A stretch of DNA of 47,186 nt, taken from assembly GCA_947259095.1 (NCBI GenBank), contig CAMYLA010000028.1, positions 1 through 47,186 on the forward strand, in the 5' to 3' direction. Within the stretch, counting starts at the first letter, position 1. The number at the start of each line of letters is the position of its first letter. The notes under the pieces are model-generated. The model saw only the letters and a program-made list of their open reading frames with translations, had not been told where the DNA came from and ran no database searches. This document shows, one piece after another, positions 14,368 to 21,479 of this stretch. Position numbers and translations under genes: made by a program. This DNA is from an uncultured Acidimicrobiaceae bacterium. Its GTDB lineage: Bacteria; Actinomycetota; Acidimicrobiia; Acidimicrobiales; SZUA-35.

Positions 14368-15575
14368 CAGCTCGCGCCCGCCACCTGGTACCGGGACGGG
14401 ACGTCGATTTTCCAGAGACGCGCCGCGTTCAGACCGAGCACCTTTGCCCGCTGTTCGTCGGTGAGACCGCCCATCGTGCGCTCGACGGCCTCTGCGGAAT
14501 GGGGCCAGGTCCCCTCGTGGTGCGGGTAGTCGTTGGCCCAGAGATAGCTGTCGATCAGGTCGTGGCTGACGCCGAGGGCCAATCCGGAGGTGTCCTCGCC
14601 GAAGGAGGCGAAACACTGGCGGCGATAGTAGTAGCTCGGCGGCTCCTTCAGCTCGGGCGCCACCCACATCCGATGCTTGTAGAACGCCTCGTCCATGGCC
14701 TCGAGGAGCCAGGACACCCAGCCGATGCCCGCTTCGATGGTGGCAAAGCGAAGATTCGGATGGCGTTCGAGCACGCCGGACGCCACCAGGTTCGCCACCG
14801 GCTCCTGGCTGGCGGCACAGCAGTGGACGGCGTAGTTGATGACCGCCCCACCCGGCCCGGACGCAGCCCGGGGGTCCCGTCCGGTTGAGACGTGGATGGT
14901 CAGCGGCAGGTCGGCGTCCTCCAGGGCCGACCACAGCGGCTCGAACTCCGGCTGGTTGTAGTTGCGCTGATCCATGCCGGTGGGGCCGTACTCGGGCTTG
15001 GCGGGAATGGTGACCCCCCGGAACCCCAGGTTGGCGGCCCGATCGACCTCGGCCACCGCGGCTTCGACATCCATCGTCGGGATCTGAGCCATCGCCAGGA
15101 TGCGATCCTGATGGGCCCCGAACTCGTCGTGAGCCCAATCGTTCCAGGCCCGGCACATGGCCATGGAGAAGCCCGGATCCTTGGTCCCGAAGGCATGGAT
15201 GCCCTTGTTGCCGAACACGACCTCCACGTCCACACCGTCGCGATCCTGATCGGCCAGGCGCTCGTCGACGGTCCGGCCCGTCTTGTTTCGCTCGACGTCT
15301 TCCGGACCCCAGTCGGTGGTGTCGGCCTTGATCTTCCATGGGCGATTGCCCTCGGTGATGATGTAGGCCTGCCCGTCGACGACCTTCAGGCGCGGCAACC
15401 GATCTCGGTATTCCGGCGCGATCCTCGACTTCACCCAGTCCTTCGGTTCGTTGGCGTGGCAATCGGCCGACACGATGAAGTACTTGTTCGGGTCACCTGG
15501 CCGCGCCGTGCGCGTCCAGCCCTGTACTCCGGGCGTCTCGAGCCGCCTACCCATGGTCGTTTCGATGGACGGCAC
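14367..15575 (-). CDS. amidohydrolase-2 family protein (metal-dependent hydrolase/decarboxylase type)
   Basis: The 402-aa protein belongs to the ACMSD-like amidohydrolase 2 family. Visible marks are FIVSADCHANEP near residue 33 (the D-x-H metal pair), LTIHVSTG with a metal-binding His near 227, VLERHPNLRFATIEAGIGWV and a late LWANDYPHHEGTWP with the conserved Asp. Family members hydrolyse or decarboxylate aromatic or CoA-derived acids. The start is ATG 15573-15575 preceded by CAGGAGGAGGAG, a very strong ribosome-binding site. It heads an overlapping operon with the thiolase-like and DUF35 genes and is divergent from a GntR regulator, which suggests a substrate-controlled degradation module. 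Confidence 0.88.
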   Translation of the reverse strand: MPSIETTMGRRLETPGVQGWTRTARPGDPNKYFIVSADCHANEPKDWVKSRIAPEYRDRLPRLKVVDGQAYIITEGNRPWKIKADTTDWGPEDVERNKTGRTVDERLADQDRDGVDVEVVFGNKGIHAFGTKDPGFSMAMCRAWNDWAHDEFGAHQDRILAMAQIPTMDVEAAVAEVDRAANLGFRGVTIPAKPEYGPTGMDQRNYNQPEFEPLWSALEDADLPLTIHVSTGRDPRAASGPGGAVINYAVHCCAASQEPVANLVASGVLERHPNLRFATIEAGIGWVSWLLEAMDEAFYKHRMWVAPELKEPPSYYYRRQCFASFGEDTSGLALGVSHDLIDSYLWANDYPHHEGTWPHSAEAVERTMGGLTDEQRAKVLGLNAARLWKIDVPSRYQVAGAS

Positions 15576-15611
15576 GACTCCTCCTCCTGTGATCTATCTT
15601 CGGTGATGTCC

Positions 15612-15647
15612 AACCAGTATTCGATAGCTAACCAGTATCATGGTTAG
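15612..15647. promoter_or_regulatory. probable GntR-family operator between the amidohydrolase operon and its regulator
   Basis: AACCAGTAT occurs at 15612-15620 and again at 15630-15638, an 18-bp step. The second copy is part of an inverted repeat, CTAACC (15628-15633) and GGTTAG (15642-15647) around an 8-bp centre. The site lies 37-72 bp before the amidohydrolase start and 64 bp before the GntR start, so one bound protein could control both directions. Confidence 0.55.
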
Positions 15648-15710
15648 GCCTCACACTAGCCAGCGAAACAAGACCAGTAGAAATCTGAGCAGGAGCCGGG
15701 GCCACGAACG

Positions 15711-16439
15711 ATGACAGCCTCCAACGCCACGGAGCGGGCTGCAACCCGCGTCGCCCGCCGAATCGTCAGCGACATCCAGAGACGTGACCTGCGCCCCGGC
15801 ACGCGCCTCGACCCCGAACACGTCATGGTGGAGAAGCAGGGGGTGGCGCGGGGCACCGTCCGCGAGGCCCTCCGCTTCCTCGAACTGCACGGCACGGTCA
15901 AGGTCCGGCCCGGCCCCCGTGGCGGTCCGGTGGTGACGGTCCCACAGCTCGACCACCTGGTCAGCGCACTCTCCCTGCAACTGCAGTTCGCAGACGCGAC
16001 CTTCCGGTCGGTGCTCGAGGCCAGGCGCTCCATCTACCCGGTCCTGGTCGCCGAGGCGGCCGAGAACGCCACCGACGACGACATCGCTGCGCTGCGGGCA
16101 TCCCTTGATCGCCTGGACGACGCCCTGCACAGCTCGGAGGCAACCACCCGGGAGGCCCGACAGTTCTATGAACTGGTTGCTGTCGCCTCAAAGAATCTGG
16201 TGCTGGGGTTGCTTGTCAACGCCCTCCACCAGATGTCCGACGCCGGCATCGATTATCACCGGGAGCAGCGTGAGGCCAACCTGAAACAATCGGGCCGTAT
16301 CCTCCAGGCCATCGAACGGGGCGATCCCGACAAGGCCCGGTCCGTCTCCGAGAAGATGCACGCTGCAGCGCGGCGCTACTGGGAGACGAGCGCGCCAGAG
16401 CTGCTGGACGCGCCGGTGACGTGGATGGCCCCTGGGTGA
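15711..16439 (+). CDS. GntR-family (FadR-type) transcriptional regulator
   Basis: The 242-aa protein has a GntR winged helix (residues about 10-75): RRIVSDIQRRDLRPGTRLDP, VMVEKQGVARGTVREALRFLELHGTVKVRPGPRGG in one run, followed by an all-helical FCD-type ligand domain with the acidic/His positions expected (FRSVLEARRSIYPVL, ..D..H..). FCD regulators respond to small acids or their CoA esters. It is divergent from the amidohydrolase/thiolase/DUF35 operon with a repeat-rich operator between, so it most likely controls that operon and itself. The start at ATG 15711 is consistent with the domain edge. Confidence 0.87.
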   Translation: MTASNATERAATRVARRIVSDIQRRDLRPGTRLDPEHVMVEKQGVARGTVREALRFLELHGTVKVRPGPRGGPVVTVPQLDHLVSALSLQLQFADATFRSVLEARRSIYPVLVAEAAENATDDDIAALRASLDRLDDALHSSEATTREARQFYELVAVASKNLVLGLLVNALHQMSDAGIDYHREQREANLKQSGRILQAIERGDPDKARSVSEKMHAAARRYWETSAPELLDAPVTWMAPG

Positions 16440-16619
16440 CGATGGGCCGGCCACCCGTTCCGTGATGTCCTTCGCGGTGGCTTGCGGCCAACCGCCGGCC
16501 AGGGTTCCGGCCGGGCGCTCACCCTGAGCACGGCCGTTGATCGGACGAGACTTGGGGTCACTCTCCTGGTTCATCCGCCCGCATCGGCGTCGGCAAGCTC
16601 CTGACCAGGGGTTTCTCGG

Positions 16620-16692
16620 AGCCTCCTAACAGAATCGAACTGTTGACCTTCTCCTTACCATGGAGACGCTCTACCGACTGAGCTAAGGAGGC
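16620..16692 (-). tRNA. tRNA-Thr (anticodon GGT)
   Basis: Read on the minus strand, the 73-nt sequence folds as a full cloverleaf: acceptor GCCTCCT/AGGAGGC, D stem GCTC/GAGC, anticodon stem TCTCC/GGAGA with loop ATGGTAA (anticodon GGT), and T stem AACAG/CTGTT with loop TTCGATT. The discriminator base is T and the CCA end is not encoded. Confidence 0.95.
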
Positions 16693-16775
16693 ACGCTCGG
16701 CCCCAAAAGGGCCGTATAAGAGTGTGCCATGGCGGGCGCAGCCATCAAACTCGTTTCCGGAGATTCTGGCCGGCG

Positions 16776-18839
16776 TCAGGGCTCGAAGGTTGCCACGGTG
16801 ACCGCTTCACCGTCGATGACCTGCACCAGGGAGATGCCGACGGCGGGGCTTCCGGCCCCCGTATAGCGAAGGGTGCCCCGTATCCCCTCGGCGGTCAAGC
16901 CGTGGCCAAGGGTGGCGGCGAGGCTGCTTCCACCGGTTCCGCCGGCCTCGGTCCCTCCCCCACCCTGCAGGTGCGCTTCGATGATCACCGCCAATGCATC
17001 TCCGACGCCGGCCGCGGCAAGCCCGTTCCGGGCATCGGCGTCGGTGGCATCCCGGAGTGTCTGGTCGAGGAGGTTCGAGCGCCGGCCGGGACCGGTGGCA
17101 CCGACAACGATCGCATGGCTTCCCTCGAGGGTGGCCCCTCCCCCCGCCGATCCGGCGGTGCCGCCGACCGCTCCGGGGTCGGTCCAGAGTTCCGAAAGTG
17201 CGCTGGGATGGACGTTGACGAACACTGCGTCGATGCCGGCCGCAGCGGCCCCATCCCGGAGCGCGACGAACTGCGACGGTGGGAGGTCGGCGAAGACGAC
17301 GTCGGCCTCCGGATCATCGGCGAGCCGGGCCACAACCTCCGACAGCGTGCCACCGTCGCCGCTTGGCTCGAGCTCGACGGGGGTGCGCACGATGCCGCCG
17401 CCGGCGGCGAAGGCGTCGGCGAATGCCGACGACACGACACCGGTATCGGGCCCCGGGGCGGCGACGGTGGCCGCAGTACGCCAGCCCTGGTCGAGAGCCA
17501 GTCGGGCTGCTGCCGTTCCCACCTCGTGGCCGTCGGCCGAGACCAGGTACGACGACCTCGACGGATCGGCCAACGCCGATTCGGTCGAAACCGGGAAGAC
17601 GACGGGGACCGAGCCGGCCAACCGCTCCAGGAGCCGGAGGCCGGGGCCGGCGAACCGAGGACCGATCACCACGTCCGGCTCCCACTGGACGAGTTGGCCA
17701 AGCGACCGTCTGGCCGCCAGTGGGGTCCCGCCGACATCGAACACCGATACCTCCACCGCCCGGCCGTCCACCCCACCGGCGCAGTTGATCAGCCGGGACA
17801 GGTGTTGGGCCGACTCGCTGCCCGGACCATCGACCGGCCGACCGAGCGGGCTCAGGTCGGCGGCGTAGGCGATGCGGAGCGCAGAAGCCGCCACCGGATC
17901 GGAACAGGCCGGATCGGCGGCCAGCACATCGTCGATCGACCACTGCGGTGCCGACTGGCCGTCGCCGGCGTTTTCGGCCTGGTCGACGGCCGCCCGTCCC
18001 ACCGTGAGCGGTTCACGGTCGATGAGCAGGTTCTCCAGTCGGAGTTCGACCCTTCGGTTGAAGGCCCGGGCTTCGTTACTGTCGTTGGCCGCCGCAGAGG
18101 GATCGGCGGGGGCGACGACAACCACCGTCCTGGCCGGCGCCACACCCCGGAACTCCAGCTCCGAGACCACGGCCGACGCCCGGGCCACTGCGACCGCAGC
18201 ATTTTCGTCGCTGTCGCCCAGATCGTCGATATGGGCCACCACCGTGAGGAGCAGCGACGGATTACCGGCCAGCATCGTCGCCGCCAGGTCGAGGGCCGGC
18301 CCGACCTCTTCGGTGCCGGAGAGCTGGCCAGACTCGTAGACGATGGGCGGGTCGATGACCACTGCACCGCCGGTGGTCTGCCCAACCGCATCGGGGTGCC
18401 AGGTCATGTCGATGTCCACGCCGACCAAACCCGACGGGACGTGGCTTGCGATCGACCCGGCCAGCTCCGTCGCCACCGCCCAGCTCGGCGCCGAGCCCTG
18501 GAGCTGGGCGGTCCCGTCGGTGCGGAGGAGCACCCGTCGTGGCACCGGTGGGCCGGGGGGAACCGGACCTCTCCCACCCGGCCAGTCGTCGATGTCAGGC
18601 CGCCGTCCGGCACCGGTCGCCGACTCGACCGCTGATTCCTCGACCGACGGCGAGGCGGGCTCGGTAGTCGAAACGGTCTCGGGCGTGGAGCCCGCAGCAT
18701 CGTCGCCGCCCTCCCCATCGAAGGGCCAGGAGCGGTGCTTCTGGAGGTTGAGTGCGACGAGCGCTCCGTTGAGGGCAAGCATCGCCGCCAGCAGCAGCAA
18801 TGCGAGGGGGCGAACCGGTCGGCCGCCCCCGCCACTCAT
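16776..18839 (-). CDS. membrane-anchored OmpA-like / periplasmic-binding-protein (type 1) fusion
   Basis: The 687-aa protein combines parts rarely found together. Residues about 11-31 are one membrane helix with a short cytoplasmic end; 40-100 is a Ser/Thr/Pro/Glu-rich linker; 103-140 looks BON-like (RRVLLRTDGTAQLQGSAPSW); 160-272 is OmpA-like, ending NEARAFNRRVELRL (the peptidoglycan-binding N--NRRVE pattern); 320-687 is a Leu/Ile/Val-type binding fold (DVVIGPRFAGPGLRLLERLA, VPVVFPVSTESALAD, VAAPGPDTGVVSSAFADAFA). It should be fixed to the membrane, touch the cell wall and bind a small ligand outside. No ABC permease is nearby. Its ATG overlaps the stop of the preceding gene in ATGA. Confidence 0.72.
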   Translation of the reverse strand: MSGGGGRPVRPLALLLLAAMLALNGALVALNLQKHRSWPFDGEGGDDAAGSTPETVSTTEPASPSVEESAVESATGAGRRPDIDDWPGGRGPVPPGPPVPRRVLLRTDGTAQLQGSAPSWAVATELAGSIASHVPSGLVGVDIDMTWHPDAVGQTTGGAVVIDPPIVYESGQLSGTEEVGPALDLAATMLAGNPSLLLTVVAHIDDLGDSDENAAVAVARASAVVSELEFRGVAPARTVVVVAPADPSAAANDSNEARAFNRRVELRLENLLIDREPLTVGRAAVDQAENAGDGQSAPQWSIDDVLAADPACSDPVAASALRIAYAADLSPLGRPVDGPGSESAQHLSRLINCAGGVDGRAVEVSVFDVGGTPLAARRSLGQLVQWEPDVVIGPRFAGPGLRLLERLAGSVPVVFPVSTESALADPSRSSYLVSADGHEVGTAAARLALDQGWRTAATVAAPGPDTGVVSSAFADAFAAGGGIVRTPVELEPSGDGGTLSEVVARLADDPEADVVFADLPPSQFVALRDGAAAAGIDAVFVNVHPSALSELWTDPGAVGGTAGSAGGGATLEGSHAIVVGATGPGRRSNLLDQTLRDATDADARNGLAAAGVGDALAVIIEAHLQGGGGTEAGGTGGSSLAATLGHGLTAEGIRGTLRYTGAGSPAVGISLVQVIDGEAVTVATFEP

Positions 18840-19993
18840 AGCAGCAGATAGGCCAGCACCAACAGCACGGCGGTGAGCACCAGCAGGCCGATGAAGATGT
18901 CGATACTCAATCGACGATCTCGTTTGCCCATCATCTGCTCGACCTCGGTGTCTGGGCTGAACATCGAGATGGGATCGGACGCGTCAACGGTGTCGGCCCA
19001 GCCCCGCTGCGGGGCCGGGCCCCCGGTGGCGGCGCGGAGAGGCGACAGGGCGGTGGTCGGTGCGGTGCGGGGCGTGCGCCGAGCTTGCTCGTTGGTGGCC
19101 GGCGAGTCGGTCTCGGCATCGGATGGGTTCCGTGGTTGGAGCCGAAGCGTGGCTTCGCCACCGGAGCCGAGCACCTCGTAGTCGGCAAGGTGCTGGAGGT
19201 CGGGATCGGTCCGCGGATCGGGCTGACCGCAGTCGACCGGGCTGCCGCTCAACAGGTTGGCCGGACTCTCGTAGGCGACGCCGATGGCAACCCCGACCGC
19301 GGGTGCCAGCTGGCCGACGTCGAGCCGCTGGGACTGCAGGAGGCCGGGGGCCGGCTCCACCCAGCCGTAGTGGGAGATCGACCGAGGAGGGCCCGCGGCC
19401 GAGAAGATCATCAGTGGGTCATCGCCGCCGACCTCGGTGTTCTCCATGGCCTCCAAAACCTCGAAGTCTCGCATCCTGGCCTGCCAGCCCTGCCCGGAAC
19501 CAACACAGATCAGATCATCGACCTGATCTCCGATGGACCTGGCGGCGGCAACCGGGGCGAAATCGATCCTGACCAGGTCGATGCCGGCCCCACTGGCCAA
19601 CTTCACCGCCGCATCGACCGCACGGGTGGGCACGAAGGCAATGCCATGCCCACCGGAGCAGATGATCGGCTCGCGCAGGTTGAGTGCTTGCGCCTCGAGC
19701 CACCCGGCCATCGCCGGCCCGCTGCCGACGCCCGAATTCCGGGGCCCGATCGTGAACCCGACCCGAACCTCGGACCGGTCATTGACGCCGAGCTTCAGCA
19801 GCAGATCATCGAGCCATGGACCGAACGTCAGCGGGTCGATCACACCATCGGCCCCCACCGCATCGCCACCGAAACGGCACTCGGCAACGGCGGTCACCAT
19901 GGCCGAATCCTGGGCAAGGCGAACGCCTCGCAGTGCATACCGCCCTACTTCGATTCCCAGAATGTCCGAGCTCATGTTGCTGGGACCGCCCAT
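18836..19993 (-). CDS. tail-anchored protein with PilM/ASKHA-like N-terminal domain
   Basis: The protein is 385 aa from ATG 19991-19993, where GAGAG lies upstream; ATG 19975 is an alternative. The front (ILGIEVGRYALRGVRL, then GVNDRSEVRVGFTIGPRNSG, IDLVRIDFAPVAAARSIG and VGVAIGVAYE) resembles the actin-like fold of PilM proteins in motif order, though weakly. Residues about 270-355 are a polar, probably disordered linker rich in Pro, Thr and Ala. The last 23 residues are one hydrophobic helix (IFIGLLVLTAVLLVLAYLLL), so it is a tail-anchored membrane protein facing the cytoplasm. Coupling (ATGA) to the OmpA/PBP fusion suggests an inner-membrane partner. The PilM link is tentative. Confidence 0.55.
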   Translation of the reverse strand: MGGPSNMSSDILGIEVGRYALRGVRLAQDSAMVTAVAECRFGGDAVGADGVIDPLTFGPWLDDLLLKLGVNDRSEVRVGFTIGPRNSGVGSGPAMAGWLEAQALNLREPIICSGGHGIAFVPTRAVDAAVKLASGAGIDLVRIDFAPVAAARSIGDQVDDLICVGSGQGWQARMRDFEVLEAMENTEVGGDDPLMIFSAAGPPRSISHYGWVEPAPGLLQSQRLDVGQLAPAVGVAIGVAYESPANLLSGSPVDCGQPDPRTDPDLQHLADYEVLGSGGEATLRLQPRNPSDAETDSPATNEQARRTPRTAPTTALSPLRAATGGPAPQRGWADTVDASDPISMFSPDTEVEQMMGKRDRRLSIDIFIGLLVLTAVLLVLAYLLL

Positions 19994-20136
19994 CAATACT
20001 CTCTTCCCATCAACATGCGGCAGAGTGGGACGTACTTCGTGCAGCGCCTTAGAGCATAAGGCAAAACCGGTGTTCGGGGAAGTCATACCGCAACATCAAC
20101 AGCCACCGCTTCACCGTCAGCACGGCCGTCGAGAGC

Positions 20137-20142
20137 TAGGAT
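20137..20142 (+). promoter_or_regulatory. candidate -10 box for the GNAT gene
   Basis: TAGGAT ends 8 nt before ATG 20151 with no ribosome-binding site between them, which fits a leaderless transcript. Confidence 0.45.
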
Positions 20143-20150
20143 TGCCGACC

Positions 20151-20636
20151 ATGCTCATTCGCCGAGCAACGGTCTCCGATGCCGAACGGATCTGTGACAT
20201 CTACAACCGGGAGGTCCTCGGATCGACGGTCACCCTCGACCTCGTTCCGCGGACGATACCCGAGCAGCGGACGTGGATCCAGGACCGTTCCGGCGGCCTG
20301 GCGGTGCTGGTGGCCGAGATCGACGAACGTCTGGTCGGCTTCGGCAGCCTCAGCTTCTACCGCGACCGGCCCGGCTACCGGACCTCGGTGGAGGACTCGG
20401 TCTACGTCGACCGGGACAGTCACAGCCTGGGTGTCGGCTCGTCGATCCTCAACGGGCTGATAGAGGTGGCGGGCAAGCACGGCTTCCACACCATTCTGGC
20501 CAGGATCGTCGGCCCGCAGGAGGCGAGCGTCGCCCTGCACAAGCGATCCGGTTTCGAGATGGTGGGCATCGAGCGCCAGGTCGGCCGGAAGTTCGGCAAG
20601 TGGCACGACGTGGCGCTGATGCAGCGGCTGCTGTAG
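20151..20636 (+). CDS. GNAT N-acetyltransferase of the phosphinothricin/methionine-sulfoximine type
   Basis: The 161-aa protein starts MLIRRATVSDAERICDIYNREV, the usual N-terminus of the PAT/Bar/YncA family, and carries TIPEQRTWI, a substrate-side EDSVYVDRDSHSLGVGSSIL segment with the acetyl-CoA-binding loop (variant of R/Q-x-x-G-x-G/A: SLGVGSS), and the closing ASVALHKRSGFEMVGIERQVGRKFGKWHDV seen as separate blocks in this family. It probably acetylates an amino-acid analogue or a similar amine with acetyl-CoA in the cytoplasm. It is transcribed alone; hairpins at 20691-20737 follow. Confidence 0.87.
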   Translation: MLIRRATVSDAERICDIYNREVLGSTVTLDLVPRTIPEQRTWIQDRSGGLAVLVAEIDERLVGFGSLSFYRDRPGYRTSVEDSVYVDRDSHSLGVGSSILNGLIEVAGKHGFHTILARIVGPQEASVALHKRSGFEMVGIERQVGRKFGKWHDVALMQRLL

Positions 20637-20690
20637 CCGGAGGGGGCCAACAGGACCCCGCCAACCTCCAGCGCACCCCCAAACTTCCCA

Positions 20691-20737
20691 GAGTTTCAGC
20701 ACCGCTGAAACTCCGTGAGGACCTCCTCCGGAGGTCC
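20691..20737. terminator. two adjacent perfect hairpins between the GNAT gene and tRNA-Tyr
   Basis: GAGTTTCAG (20691-20699) pairs with CTGAAACTC (20705-20713), and GGACCTCC (20719-20726) pairs with GGAGGTCC (20730-20737). They lie between convergent genes and may stop transcription from both sides, though neither has a T-run. The first hairpin resembles those inside the nuo operon. Confidence 0.5.
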
Positions 20738-20741
20738 GACG

Positions 20742-20823
20742 TGGGCCGGGTAGGATTCGAACCTACGTAGGCGTAACCGGCGGATTTACAGTCCGCTCCC
20801 TTTGGCCACTCGGGCACCGACCC
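20742..20823 (-). tRNA. tRNA-Tyr (anticodon GTA)
   Basis: Read on the minus strand, the 82-nt sequence has acceptor GGGTCGG/CCGGCCC (one G-T pair), anticodon stem GCGGA/TCCGC with loop CTGTAAA (anticodon GTA), a long variable arm typical of bacterial tRNA-Tyr, and T stem GTAGG/CCTAC with loop TTCGAAT. The discriminator is A and CCA is not encoded. Confidence 0.95.
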
Positions 20824-20882
20824 AGGAAGCTACGAGGGTATCGGGAATGTCGAGCGACGGGTTCATTTTGGCGACAGGCCAC

Positions 20883-20888
20883 TAGCCT
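20883..20888 (+). promoter_or_regulatory. candidate -10 box for yajQ
   Basis: TAGCCT ends 8 nt before ATG 20897; the short gap is T-rich and has no ribosome-binding site, which fits a leaderless transcript. Confidence 0.4.
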
Positions 20889-20896
20889 TTTTGAAC

Positions 20897-21391
20897 ATGC
20901 CCAGTTTCGACGTGGTTTCCGAGATCGACATGCAAGAGGTCCGCAATGCGGTGGATCAGGCCAGCCGCGAAATCGCCAACCGCTACGACTTCAAGGACAC
21001 CAACTCGCGGATCGATCTCGATGAGAAGGGGATGACGATCCAGATGGAGTCGGCATCCCAGGACCGCATGATGGCGCTCCGTCAGGTGCTGGAGGAGAAG
21101 CTGATCAAGCGCAAGATCTCGTTGAAGTCGGTCGAGTTCGGTGACGTCGAGGATGCCGCCCACGGCCGGGCCCGGGTCATGGTCTCACTGAAGGCCGGGA
21201 TCTCGTCTGAGATGGCCAAGAAGATCAACACCCACATCAAGGACCTCAAGCTCAAGGGCGTTCAGTCACAGACCCAAGGCGATCAGGTTCGAGTGTCTGG
21301 CAAGAAGCGGGATTCGCTGCAGGACGTCATCACCGCCCTCAAGGAAGCCGACTTCGACCTTCCCCTGCAGTACGAGAACTTCCGCGACTAG
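20897..21391 (+). CDS. yajQ: YajQ-family nucleotide-binding protein
   Basis: The 164-aa protein is full length for the family (E. coli YajQ about 163 aa). It begins MPSFDVVSEIDMQEVRNAVDQ and has EIANRYDFKDT near residues 27-37, DRMMALRQVLEEKLIKR, and the closing VRVSGKKRDSLQDVI and DLPLQYENFRD, all diagnostic. YajQ proteins have two ferredoxin-like domains and have been reported to bind nucleotides, including cyclic di-GMP in Xanthomonas. ATG 20897 is preferred over TTG two codons upstream because the MPSFD start is conserved. It is transcribed alone, convergent with acs. Confidence 0.95.
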   Translation: MPSFDVVSEIDMQEVRNAVDQASREIANRYDFKDTNSRIDLDEKGMTIQMESASQDRMMALRQVLEEKLIKRKISLKSVEFGDVEDAAHGRARVMVSLKAGISSEMAKKINTHIKDLKLKGVQSQTQGDQVRVSGKKRDSLQDVITALKEADFDLPLQYENFRD

Positions 21392-21442
21392 ACCTCGACG
21401 AGACCCGACGAGACGTCGACCGGCGACCCGGCGACTGGTCTC

Positions 21443-21460
21443 CCGAGCGCAGCCGCTCGG
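21443..21460. terminator. hairpin between convergent yajQ and acs
   Basis: CCGAGCG (21443-21449) pairs perfectly with CGCTCGG (21454-21460) over a 4-nt loop. It sits 52 bp after the yajQ stop and 20 bp after the acs stop. No T-run is present, so efficiency is uncertain. Confidence 0.4.
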
Positions 21461-21479
21461 TGAACGCTGGACCGGACGC

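Noticed and set aside
13165..15462. A 765-codon frame suggesting an amidohydrolase-thiolase fusion
   Set aside because: The first half is the amidohydrolase gene in the wrong frame. The thiolase-like gene starts at ATG 14367 and overlaps the amidohydrolase stop by one base.
17360..17420. GC-rich, Ala/Gly-coding repeats inside the OmpA/PBP fusion gene
   Set aside because: They are in frame and fit loops of the binding fold; no tandem unit is regular enough to call a repeat element.
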